DNA of 64,000 nt, taken from positions 26,924 through 90,923 of the forward strand of contig CAVRJE010000025.1 in assembly GCA_963721365.1 (NCBI GenBank), read 5' to 3'. The stretch is from CAIQPS01 sp963721365 (GTDB lineage Bacteria; Actinomycetota; Thermoleophilia; RBG-16-64-13). Position numbers and translations under genes: made by a program. Under the pieces are notes generated by a model. It made no database searches. It was not told the DNA's origin and saw only the letters and a program-made list of their open reading frames with translations. Shown piece after piece: positions 8,993 to 19,731 of the stretch (positions are counted from its first letter, which is position 1; every line of letters starts with the position of its first letter).

Positions 8993-9055
8993 CCGTTGGG
9001 CCGCGGGCGGGGCTTTCCGCGGCCCAGCCGGGCGGCGCCGCGCCGCGCCCTCGCC

Positions 9056-10109
9056 CTAGCCGAACTCGCGCACAGCCTCCACAAAGGCGGCGACATTCTC
9101 GCGGGGGCTGAAATCGAGATCGTAGGCGGGACAGAGGAGCAGACCCTCCTCGCCCCAGGGTCTCGATCCGGGCGCGCACCTCCTCGCGCATCTGCGCAGG
9201 GCTGCCGGTGTCCCACGTCCAAGCGGTGCCGATCGTTCCCCACAGCGCCGGCCGGGCGCCGAAGGTCCTTCTGATCGCCACCGCGTCCATGCAATCCGGC
9301 GCCACTGGGTTCACGGCGTCCACACCTATCTCGACGAGGTCGCCGATCAACTCAGAGAAATCCCCGTCGCAGTGGTACAGCACCGCCGGCGCCGCGGCCG
9401 CGGCCTGGCGAGCCGCGGCGATGATGCGGGCAAGCCGCGGCTTGAAGTGCCGGCGCCACATGGCGGGGCTGATGAGCAGACCGCCCTTGTACGCCACATC
9501 GTCGTCGAGCACCAGGACGTCGACGCCGGCTGCGGCCAGTATCCGGGCGCTCTCCGTGGCCATCGTCTCCAGTTGGTCGAGCAGATAGTCCACCAACTCG
9601 GGCCTCTTCACCAGGTCCTTCATGAAGAGGTCGAAGCCGCGCATGCGCCACGCGCTCTCGAAGAGCTCGCCGCCCAGGTGAGGCGGAGATCCGGCGACGG
9701 CGAGGCCCCGGGCGTGCAGCCTCTCGACGGCCTCCCTGAGGTGGGCATGCCGTTGCCGGTCCGTCACCCGGGGAAGCAGGCGGGCGATCCGCTCGGCGAT
9801 ACCGTGCGGGCCGGCCACCGCTGCGGCCTGGTCCGACCCGAGGCGCTCCGGGTGGTAGCCCCACTCGTGGTAGGTGCGGAGCTGCGCCGTGCTGCCCACG
9901 TGAACGCCCCGCGGCAACGACTCCAGGTAGTCGAGGAAGGCATCCTGACCCGCTGGTGGCGCGAAGTCGACGAAGCGGACGTCGGTCCCAAAGTACTCGT
10001 CGGCGTCTGCCGCTCCAAAGAGCGACTGCGGGAAGAAGCCCAGCGCGCAGGGGATTCGGTCGGGCTCACCGCCTCGTAGCGCGGTCAGGACTCGCTCCCG
10101 GGCGTTCAA
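9056..10109 (-). CDS. URO-D / cobamide methyltransferase-like protein
   Basis: About 350 residues of the uroporphyrinogen decarboxylase superfamily. It resembles the MtaA/CmuA-like and uncharacterised URO-D relatives that move methyl groups rather than HemE: the opening NARERVLTALRGGEPDRIPC, DVLVLDDDVAYKGGLLISP and LYHCDGDFSELIGDLVEIGVDAVNP are typical of that branch. The start is TTG 10109, with AAGGAG 7-8 nt upstream. Near 9157 one base is in excess: the conserved ending GLLLCPAYDLDFSPRENVAAF continues in another frame to TAG at 9056. It sits between CocE2 and TetR on the same strand. No corrinoid protein gene is visible nearby, so the methyl donor is unknown. Confidence 0.8.
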
Positions 10110-10176
10110 CGTCCGCTCCTTCCTCGTCGCCGGCGGCCCGCGCCACCCCGGTGGCGGCGCTACTTGCTCTCGCAGC

Positions 10177-10210
10177 CCGTGGAGTGTGTCAGATCTGACA
10201 CACTCCACGG
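10177..10210. repeat. Perfect 34-bp palindrome, copy 2 of the GTGTCAGATCTGACAC family
   Basis: The 17-nt halves are exactly complementary. The central GTGTCAGATCTGACAC is identical to the core of 612-639, while the outer arms are different (CCGTGGAGT and its complement) and extend further. It sits in the 223-nt spacer between the CocE2 stop and the TTG of the URO-D-like gene, so it could end or attenuate transcription between them. Confidence 0.8.
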
Positions 10211-10332
10211 TGCTCCAAAAGGACAGGCGACACACGAGAGGCGGCCGGCCGCCATCGGCAGCGCCTGCCGCCCGCGCTCCGAATCTGCGCCCCGCGCCTC
10301 CGCGCCCCCGCCCCGCGCCTCCGCGCCCCGCG

Positions 10333-12073
10333 CTACGCGGGGATCACCGGCAGGATCACGTGCGACGGGTGGTCCTTGTCGTGGTAGTAGGTGTCGTTGC
10401 CCACCTTGATGCCGTAGTAGTGGCCGCCGAAGTCGAGGGCGGGCGAGTCGCCGCAGGCGACGTCGATGCGGATCCGGTGCCCCTTCTTGAACACGTTGCT
10501 GGTGGGCCAGATCTCGATCTCGTACTTGTAGATGGTGCCCGGCTCGATCGGCTGCGGCTTGTCGTGCAGGTAGTACGGACGGTAGGGCTTCGACAGCTCC
10601 TCGCTCTTGGTCACAGCGTGGGACGCCTTCAGCCAGCCCCGGGTCAGGATCATGCCCTTGGGTGGCATCCCCGGGATCTGTTCGTCGTCGGGTGCCTGAT
10701 CCACCAAACGGCAGAACAAGTCGGTATTCGACTGGTCGGAGGAGGCGTACAGCACCAGGACGACGTTACCCGATACCTGCAGATCCTCCTCAAGCGGAGC
10801 GCTCGTGAAGGTAGGGATGCGACGCTGGCCGTAGACCACCCCGTTCTCCTCGATGACCGCGGTACCGCCGCCGGAGAAGTGGGTCCAGTCCTGATCGGGA
10901 TAGCCGTAGGAGAAGGAGCTGTTCGATTCCGCCGGGGGATCCCACGACAGGCTGCCGTCGTTGAGGGAGTCGACCGCGCCACTCTTGGCCCCGTTGAAGT
11001 AGAGGCTCTTGTACTGAGTCTGTGGCAGCGGCCATTCGTCGTACGGCCGGTACTCGTCGGCTCCCCGCACGAACAGCGACACCGGCGGCTCGTCCATGAA
11101 CCCGGTGTCGTTCCCCTTGAGCCAGTGGTCGTACCATCGAAGCATGAGGAGCTGCATCTCGGGCGAGTTGTAGATGGCCATCTCGTCACCGTCCATGACG
11201 CCGTGGATGAGCATCATCTTCTTGGGCGTCTTGACTTCCTCGTAGCCCCGGACCACGCCGCGCAGATGCAGCCCCACCTTGTGCAACGCGCCGACCACGA
11301 ACACCGGGCACTGGATCTTGGAGAAGTCGGGATTGCGCAGCTTCCAGAATTCGTCATAGGTGGGGTGGTTCATGACGTTCCACACCATGTCCCACTTGCC
11401 CATCTCCGGGTTCGGCGCCGGAGTCCCGAACCGCTCGGGGATACCCAGACGGTAGTGCCCCCGGATCTCCCACATGTTCCAGGCCGTCGGGAAACCTACC
11501 GCCATCATGCCGCCGTGCCAGGCGACGTCCCGGTACAGGTCGGCGCCCGGCGTCCCAGGGAAGGATGCAGGTGAGGTGAGGCGGCTGCTGCACCGCGGTG
11601 AACCACTGGCTCCAGGCCAGGAGCGATTCGCCCAGCATGCCCACTTTGCCGTCGCACCACTCCTGGACGGCTATCCACTCGATCATGTCGTAGAGGTCGT
11701 CCTGCATCTCCCGGCCGAACAGGTCCCACTGCCCGGTGGGCGAGTGCCCGGTGCCGCGGGAGTCCGTGTGCACGAACACGTAGCCGCGGCTGACGAAGAA
11801 GTCGATGTCGTTGGTCTCCCGCATGTGGAAGATTGGGAGGAGGGGCAGGTGATCCAGGTCCTTTTGGTAGGAGTCGGCCGCGTGCAGGGCCGGGAACCTG
11901 CCGGGAGCGTCCGGGCGGTAGATGTTGGCGGAGATCAAGGTCCCGTCCCGCATGGTGATCCAGACGTCGCGCTCGACCACGACCTTGTACTGGGGCTTGC
12001 TCAGCTTGTCGGCCGGAAAATCCTTCGGCAGCATGGTCCGCATGATCTCGGGCTTGAGGGTCTTCGAGTACAC
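10333..12073 (-). CDS. CocE/NonD family hydrolase, copy 2 (one frameshift)
   Basis: About 580 residues and closely related to the copy at 5418. The N-termini align almost residue for residue (YSKTLKPEIMRTMLPKDFP). The nucleophile elbow is GESLLAW, with Leu where copy 1 has Tyr after the serine. That position often contributes to the oxyanion hole in this family, so the paralogues may differ in rate or substrate. Translation starts at GTG 12073 behind AGGAGG. Near 11547 one extra G (in a GCCGGGCGCC context) breaks the frame between PWDAG and ADLYRDVAWHGG; the sequence then continues cleanly to the stop at 10333. The C-terminal jelly-roll is complete. It is first gene of the co-directional catabolic run. 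Confidence 0.87.
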
Positions 12074-12083
12074 GGGCAACCTC

Positions 12084-12236
12084 CTATTCCGGCTGCTGAA
12101 GAACAAAGCCGCGGCCACCGGGAACGCACTGGGCGGCACGATAGTACGTCCTCGGTCGTGCAGATAGCGCCGCTATTCGCGCTCCCTGCGTCCTTCTCTC
12201 GCGCTTGCCCATCGCGCCCCGGCGGCGAGGCTTCAT
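12084..12236 (-). CDS. Small basic ORF upstream of CocE2
   Basis: A 50-codon frame with a near-perfect TAGGAGG ribosome binding site 10 nt before its ATG at 12236. The product is very basic at the start (MKPRRRGAMGKRERRTQGAR) and has no domain I recognise. Its stop overlaps the ribosome binding site of CocE2, and the 12-nt block ATAGGAGGTTGC occurs before both starts. It could be a leader peptide, a broken regulator N-terminus or chance. The duplicated SD block is the best argument that it is translated. Confidence 0.3.
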   Translation of the reverse strand: MKPRRRGAMGKRERRTQGARIAALSARPRTYYRAAQCVPGGRGFVLQQPE

Positions 12237-12425
12237 TCCTCAGCAACCTCCTATCGGGTCGCTGGAAGCAACCCCCTACACTGTTTTGCTGTCTCATACG
12301 TTACAACTAGCGGCGGCCGGGGGCGAGTGGCGGTGCCGAAACGGCACGAGCGCCACGTGAGGCAGACCCACCGGCGGCGACGCGCTATAGTCTTGAGGGC
12401 GAGGTTTGTTGATGGGAGGGGAACG
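12237..12425. other. Divergent spacer with promoter for the lipoprotein pair
   Basis: There is no further gene in this stretch. Facing right, TATAGT (12386-12391) is a reasonable -10 element 34 nt before the lipoprotein start, with no recognisable -35. GGAGGGG lies directly upstream of the ATG at 12426. I see no RNA gene or repeat here. Confidence 0.35.
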
Positions 12426-13124
12426 ATGAGATCGGTTGGATTGCGGGTGCTGTTCTTGGGACTAGTGGTCGGGGCTCTGGCGTTGGTGCCGGCTCTGGCG
12501 CTGGTCGGCTGCGGCGGTGGCAACGACACGACCACCACGAGCGCGACGAGCGCCCCCGAGGAGACGATCACCACCACGGCCGCCGTCGAGGAGACCACAA
12601 CCACCGAGACCACGCTGGAAAGCACGACCACCACCTCGATGGTGGACGAAACCACGACTACCACCGTCGTCGAAGACACCACGACGACCACCGAGGAGCT
12701 GTCGACCGCCGAGACGCGGCTGCCCAACGGCCACATCAAAGTCATGGGCTTCATCTCGAAGGTGTGGGAACAAAGTGGCAAGCGCTACATCATTATCGAT
12801 TACGCGGAGATGCTCAGCGGCCAGGAGGCGATCGACGCGGCCATCGAGGCCGGCTATATCCAGCCGGGCGAGGACCTGCCCAACGACTACTTCATTCGCA
12901 ATGCGAATACCGAGAAGCGCATGTTCGAGGTAGCCGATCCGGTCGATATCACCACCTCCACCTGGCACGGCGAGATGGACAACCCGATCACCTGGGCGGA
13001 CTTCAAGAGCTTCTGGAGTGCGGCTCCGCCGGACGAGGAGGCCGGCTATCTGCGCGACTCCCCCTGGTGGATCGAGCGGGATGGGAAGACGGTCATCAGT
13101 ATCGACGAGCAGTACCTGCCGTAG
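12426..13124 (+). CDS. Thr-linker lipoprotein, tandem copy 1
   Basis: 232 residues: an export signal with lipobox LALVGC (about residues 24-29), a roughly 60-residue Thr/Glu-rich linker made of TTTT-type runs, then a compact C-terminal domain of about 130 residues. That domain opens with ETRLPNGHIKVMGFISKV, contains YIIIDYAEML, PNDYFIRNAN and ITTSTWHGEM, and ends WWIERDGKTVISIDEQYLP. The linker suggests a domain held away from the membrane across the wall. I do not recognise the domain. It is followed 34 nt later by a paralogue with the same architecture. The frame is intact. Confidence 0.8.
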   Translation: MRSVGLRVLFLGLVVGALALVPALALVGCGGGNDTTTTSATSAPEETITTTAAVEETTTTETTLESTTTTSMVDETTTTTVVEDTTTTTEELSTAETRLPNGHIKVMGFISKVWEQSGKRYIIIDYAEMLSGQEAIDAAIEAGYIQPGEDLPNDYFIRNANTEKRMFEVADPVDITTSTWHGEMDNPITWADFKSFWSAAPPDEEAGYLRDSPWWIERDGKTVISIDEQYLP

Positions 13125-13158
13125 CCGGCGCGGAGTCGGCTCGAAGAGAGGGGGCTTC

Positions 13159-13866
13159 ATGAGAGGTACGAGAGTTAATCGGCTCGGATCGCGGGCCGTC
13201 GTTGCGGTTCCGATAGTCCTTCTGCTGATACCGCTCCTCGTCGCCGGGTGCAGCCTGGGCGGGAAAGAGACCACAACGACGACCACCTCCACGAGCGGGG
13301 GCGTTGTCACCACCTCGTCCGCGACCACCGCGACCACCGCGAGCACCGGCCCCACGACGACCTCCACCACCGGGATCGTCATTACCCTGCCCAGCACCAG
13401 CAGCACGGAACCGCGACGACCACGACCACCGAGACGCTATCGAGCGCCGAGACCCGCCTGCCAAACGGCCACATCAAGGCCATGGGCTTCATCGACAAGG
13501 TCTACGTCAAGGATGGCAAGCGCTACATCAGCATCGACTACGCCGAGATGCTGACCGGCGCGGCAGCGAATGCCGCTGCTGTGGCGGCCGGGTTCATCGA
13601 GCCCGGTGAGGACGTCCCCAACGACTACTGGATCAGCAACGCGAACCCTCAGAAGCGGGTGTTCGAAGTGTCGGACACGGTGGCCATCACCACGTCCACC
13701 GGTGGGTACGCCGGCGAGGATCGCAGCGCCGTTCACCTGGGCTGAGTTCAAGAGCTTCTGGAGCGCCCGCCTCCCGGCAGAATCGGGCCATCTGCACGAG
13801 GTACCCTGGTGGATCGAGCGTGACGGGCCGCTGGTGGTCAAGATCGACGAGCAGTACTTGCCGTAG
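13159..13866 (+). CDS. Thr-linker lipoprotein, tandem copy 2 (two frameshifts)
   Basis: Paralogue of the preceding gene. It has a signal peptide with lipobox LLVAGC, a Thr/Ser-rich linker, and the same C-terminal domain (ETRLPNGHIKAMGFIDKV, YISIDYAEML, PNDYWISNAN, ending VVKIDEQYLP). The frame changes near 13410, inside the Thr-rich repeats, and again near 13729, where FTWAEFKSFW resumes. Both shifts restore strong similarity to copy 1, so the gene is probably intact in the organism. Local duplication is clear from the shared domain order. Function is unknown. Confidence 0.75.
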
Positions 13867-13915
13867 GGGCTGCCGTCAGACCACCGGGCTTCATTATCCT
13901 TTGGCCCAGTTGTGA

Positions 13916-13986
13916 GCGATGGGCCCATGTGTCCGCTCCGGCTGCGTTTTGCGACGACTCCTCCCCCGGACACATGGACCCATCGC
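13916..13986. repeat. Long inverted repeat with conserved loop boxes, copy A
   Basis: Arms 13916-13935 and 13967-13986 are complementary at 19 of 20 positions. The 31-nt loop begins CTCCGGCTGCG and ends GACTCCTCCCC. Both 11-nt boxes recur exactly in the loop of the element at 26341-26417, although the arms there are unrelated. It lies between converging genes (lipoprotein copy 2 and typA). It may be a terminator-associated or small mobile structured element. Confidence 0.75.
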
Positions 13987-14156
13987 ATCACCGACTCCTA
14001 GGGCAACCCCCCGCCCGTCGGCCTTTCGGCCTCGGGTAAGGGGAGGGGGCTCGATGAGGCGGACCGGGTAGTAGCCGTCGCGGCTGCGCGCTCGGGGCCC
14101 GCCTTGCTCGGGACACGTCGACTGCCTGGCGGCCCGCCTCGCGGCCCGCCCGGCGT

Positions 14157-16045
<1,889 letters not shown>

Positions 16046-16263
16046 CCGGCAGGCCGGACGTGACGCAACCGACTACGAGGCATGGGGCATTGAGAGGGAC
16101 TCTCGGCATCTTCTCGGGACTTCCACCCCGAAGCGGGGCGGCCGGATAGGAGAGGGGATTATACAGGCCTTCGCCTCACTGGCAAAGGCCGCGGCGCGGG
16201 GGCCGCTCGCGGCCGCTTGCGCCACGGCCCTCAGGTGGTACTAATGGAATCGCGTTCTAGTAT

Positions 16264-17100
16264 ATGGCAGGGACCGGGACGGGGAGGACGAGCAAGCCGA
16301 TACTGGCGTACAAGCCGCCCAGGCAGCGGCGGAGCCATGAGTCGCTCGAGCGCATCCTCGACGCGACGGAGTCTCTCATCCGGGAACGGGGCTTCGACAA
16401 CATGACCATCGCCGAGGTGGTCCAGCGGTCGGGTTCGTCGGTCGGCAGTATCTACGCGCGCTTCCACAACAAGATGGGTCTGTTGCAGGCCGTCCAGCTG
16501 CGCTACCATGCCCGCGTCCAGAACGACATTTTTGCTGCATTCAGCGGTCATCACCCTCGGGACGAGTCACTCCAGGAGGCGGTCGCCCGCATCGTCACCG
16601 TACTGTCCCGCCACGTGCTGAGCGAGTCCGAACTATTCCGAGCGTTCATTCTCGAGGCGATCTTCGACGATGTCGTCCGGGCTCAGGGCGAGCGCACGAA
16701 CGCTCAGCGAAGAGACAAGGTGGTCGAGGTCCTTCTGGTCCACAGGGCCGAGATCAAGCATCCGGATCCTGAGCGAGCGGCCCGCTGGTCTTATTCCACT
16801 TGCATGGCGTTGCTGCGGGAGCGGATCACGTTCGGGGAGGCAGCGGAACTCTCCGGGGGCTTCTCCGACGAGGAACTAGTGGCGGAATTGACCAGCATGG
16901 TGACTGGTTATCTCACCTATGGGACCTCGAGCGGCGGACCGCTGGGCAGAATTAGAACGATGTTTTGGTTCGTACGAAAGGAGGTGAGAAGGCCAGATAG
17001 CGCTGCACGGTATTCGGGTCGACAGGAAAAAGGATCTTTGAGAAGAGGGGATCGAAGATGTCAGAAGAGGAGAAGAAGGACGAGCAGACGCGGGCGGTAA
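16264..17100 (+). CDS. TetR/AcrR family regulator, copy 2
   Basis: The N-terminal TetR domain is clear: RILDATESLIRERGFDNMTIAEV (residues about 31-53; key blocks ATESLIRERGF and MTIAEV) followed by SVGSIYARFHNKMGLL. A helical sensing domain runs to about residue 225. The remaining 50 residues are Arg-rich, unlike the family, and overlap the next gene by 43 nt. A lost stop near 16950 through a frameshift is likely, so the true end is probably earlier than 17100. The start codon has no Shine-Dalgarno. A weak promoter (TTGCGC, 16 nt, TACTAA at 16239-16244) precedes it. It probably regulates the downstream binding protein and amidohydrolase. Confidence 0.82.
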   Translation: MAGTGTGRTSKPILAYKPPRQRRSHESLERILDATESLIRERGFDNMTIAEVVQRSGSSVGSIYARFHNKMGLLQAVQLRYHARVQNDIFAAFSGHHPRDESLQEAVARIVTVLSRHVLSESELFRAFILEAIFDDVVRAQGERTNAQRRDKVVEVLLVHRAEIKHPDPERAARWSYSTCMALLRERITFGEAAELSGGFSDEELVAELTSMVTGYLTYGTSSGGPLGRIRTMFWFVRKEVRRPDSAARYSGRQEKGSLRRGDRRCQKRRRRTSRRGR

Positions 17101-18523
17101 GCCGGCGTCAGTTCCTGAAGGTAGCCGGGGTCGCCGGGGCGTCTGTCGGGGTCATGGGAGGCCTGGGCGGAGCTGCTCGCCGCGTGCGGCGGCACGGAAG
17201 AGACCACCACGACGACGGCCGCGGGAGCGACCACCACCACGGCCGCGGCCGCCACCACCACGACCACGGCACCGGCGGAGACCACCACGAGCGTGTCCGC
17301 GGCCGCCGAGATGGGCCGCGAGGTCAAGATCGGGGCCGTGTCTCCCATCACGGGCGCTCTGGCGTCATTCGGCGGCCCCGACAAGTGGATCGTCACATAC
17401 GTACTCAAGGCTATTGGCGACGGCCTGGTTTGCGGCGACGGCAAGAAGCACCCGATCAACATCATCCAGCTCGACACCCAGTCGAGCCCCAACCGGGCCG
17501 CTGAGGTCACTCAGGACCTGCTGTTCAACGAGAAAGTGGATATGATGGTGGCCTCGTCCAGCCCCGACACTGTGAACCCGGCCGCCGACCAGTGCGAAGC
17601 CAACGGCGTGCCGTTCCTGGCCAACTTCGTACCTTGGCAGCCCTTCTACTTCGGCCGGGGCGCCACTCCCGACAAGCCCTTCCAGTGGACATACATGTAC
17701 CACTTCGGGGTCGAGGACGCGGCCGAGTGCCGTCTGGGTATGTGGGACCAGATCGAGACCAACAAGACCGTGGCCTACCTGTTCCCCAACGATGCGGACG
17801 GCCAGGCTTGGTCGAACGACACGACTGGGCTGGAGCCCATCCTCGTGAAGGGCGGCTACACCACCGGCTCCAAGCCGGAGATGTACCAGCCGCCGTCGGA
17901 AGACTTCACCCAGCAGATCTCCGACTACAAAAAGAACGGCTGTGAGGTATGCACCGGGGCTTCAGACCCCGCCCGACTTCACCACGTTCTGGCAGCAGTG
18001 CGCCCAGCAGGGGTATCAGCCGAAGATCCTCAGCATGAGCAAGGCGCTTCTGTTCCACCAGAGCATCGAGGCTGTAGGCGACATCGGAATCGGCACGTCC
18101 GACCACATGGTGTGGCATCCGAAGTTCCCCTACAAGAGCGCCCTCACCGGCCAGACCTGCGAGGAGTACGCTGCGGCCTATACGGCCGAGACCGGCAAGC
18201 AGTGGACGCAGCCTCTCGGGCAGTTGGGCAAGTACGAGTGGGCGGTCGACGTGCTCAAGCGCGTCACCGACGTCGACAACAAGGCGATGTACATCGATAT
18301 GGTCAAGACCACCAAGTTCGATGGCATCAATGGCCCGGTCGACTTCAACTTGCCGTCCCCCGGCCCGGGCCGCCCGGTGCCGAACGTCTACAAGATCAAG
18401 ATCGCCGGTGGCCAGTGGGGCAAATCTGAGGATCCCAAATTCAAATACGACATCTTCATCTGCTACGCGCAAGATCCGAACATGCCCATCCAGAAGAAGT
18501 TCGAGCCCATCGTCTACTCCTAG
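17058..18523 (+). CDS. Tat-exported substrate-binding lipoprotein, Leu/Ile/Val-binding (type 1) family
   Basis: About 485 residues. The N-terminus has a twin-arginine motif SRRQFLK followed by a hydrophobic stretch and, after a one-base shift near 17170, a lipobox-like ELLAACGG and a Thr/Ala linker. The mature part (VKIGAVSPITGALASFGGPDKW, of which IGAVSPITGALASFG is the family signature) is a periplasmic-binding type 1 domain as in branched-chain amino acid or aromatic-acid ABC receptors. A second shift near 17955 joins the halves. It probably presents a small organic acid to an ABC permease, but no permease or ATPase gene follows; instead the amidohydrolase comes next. It may serve a distant transporter or a sensor. 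Confidence 0.85.
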
Positions 18524-18560
18524 GGCCCGGCGGCGAGGAATAATCAGAAACACGACCTGA

Positions 18561-18593
18561 GCGGGGGACAGCCCTGGGGGCTGCCCCCCCCGC
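18561..18593. terminator. GC hairpin between binding protein and amidohydrolase 2
   Basis: The block beginning GCGGGGGACAGCCC pairs with GGGGCTGCCCCCCCCGC across a tiny loop, leaving one mismatch. It sits 38 nt after the binding-protein stop and ends 20 nt before the next GTG. It may reduce read-through, so that the binding protein is made in excess, as is common for ABC receptors. A run of eight C makes the local sequence error-prone. Confidence 0.45.
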
Positions 18594-18613
18594 GAAAGAG
18601 GAAGGAGTTGCCC

Positions 18614-19618
18614 GTGAAGACCATCGACCTGGAGAACCACTTCATCACGCCGGCCTGGCTGGAGGCCCTGCGCAAGCCAACGTGGGCGCCTACCCCACCG
18701 TCGACGAGAAGAAAGGCCTCGGCTTTGCAGCCGACGCCTGGATGCCTCTGGCCGTCGAGCCCAAGCTGGTCGACCTGGCCGACTACCGGCTGAGCTTCAT
18801 GGACGCTGCCGGCGTGGACTACGCCGTGCTGTCGGTCACCTCTCCCGGGGCCGAGCAGTTCGCCATCGAGGTGGGCAGGAAGGTCGCCCGGGACGCCAAC
18901 GATCTGCTGTTCGAAGTCACGAAGAAGTATCCCGACCGGTTCGGCGGTTTCGCTTCGCTCGCACCCAAAGACCCCGAGTGGTCGGCGCAGGAACTGGAGC
19001 GCTGCGTCAAGGAATTGGGCTTCAAAGGCTTGAACACGCACTCCAACTTCGGCGACTCCTACCTGGACGACCAGCGCTACTGGCCCATCCTGGCCAAGGC
19101 CGAGGAACTGGACGTTCCCATCTACCTGCATCCTGCGGTGCCGATGATCCAAGAATTGCGCGAGTTCGGCATGGTGCTCGGCGGGCCCACGCTGGGTTTC
19201 GGCACCGACGTCACCTACTGCTTCATGCGCATGATCGTGCGTGGCGTGTTCGACGAATACCCGAACCTCAAGATCATCATGGGACACCTGGGCGAGGCCC
19301 TGCCCTTCCTGGTGGACCGGGTGAACCGGGCCTGGATGCAGAACCACGAGAAGCCCAATCCCGAGATCGGCGAAGGCAGCAAGGAGCCGGCCGGCTACTA
19401 CCTCAAGAAGAACCTATGGGTGACCACCAGCGGCAACTACCTGCCCGCTGCGTTCGTGTGCACGCGCGACGCCATCGGGATGGACAAGATCCTCCTCGGG
19501 ACCGACTTCCCCTACGAGGACATGAAGGACTGCATGGACTATCTGCGCAGCCTGCCCCTGACCGAAGACGAAGCGTACGCGCTGTTCGAGGGCAACGCCA
19601 CGGGCCCTGGGGTTCTGA
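18614..19618 (+). CDS. Amidohydrolase-2 family metal enzyme, copy 2 (two frameshifts)
   Basis: Paralogue of the enzyme at 7316-8338, about 335 residues. It starts at GTG 18614 with AAGGAG 6 nt upstream, giving MKTIDLENHFITPAW, which aligns with the copy 1 start. The frame shifts near 18680, then runs cleanly through VDYAVLSVTSPGAEQF, NTHSNFGDSYLDDQRYWPIL, YLHPAVPMIQ, IIMGHLGEALPFLVDRVN and LLGTDFPYEDM. An extra G near 19602 hides the natural end ATALGF and stop TGA (19616-19618), matching the RLGF ending of copy 1. Putative metal ligands are conserved with copy 1. Lying behind the binding protein, it probably acts on the imported compound. Confidence 0.86.
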
Positions 19619-19677
19619 TATTCCCGTTCCGATCGCTTCGAGAGGGCCGGTCCGGACTGACCGGCGCAGGACGTGAG

Positions 19678-19714
19678 CCGCGGGGTGGAAGGCCTGGGGC
19701 CTTCCACCCCGCGG
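19678..19714. terminator. Perfect 16-bp bidirectional terminator hairpin
   Basis: CCGCGGGGTGGAAGGC (19678-19693) is exactly complementary to 19699-19714 with a 5-nt loop. It lies between the stop of amidohydrolase 2 (19618) and that of the converging aminotransferase (19732). Confidence 0.7.
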
Positions 19715-19731
19715 CGTCTTCGGCGCCGTGC

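Noticed and set aside
10186..11574. 462-codon plus-strand frame starting in the 34-bp palindrome
   Set aside because: It is antisense to CocE copy 2 and begins by chance within the repeat; there is no domain.
16950..17100. Arg-rich C-terminal domain on the second TetR regulator
   Set aside because: It overlaps the start of the binding-protein gene and lacks similarity to TetR tails; a frameshift near the true stop explains it.
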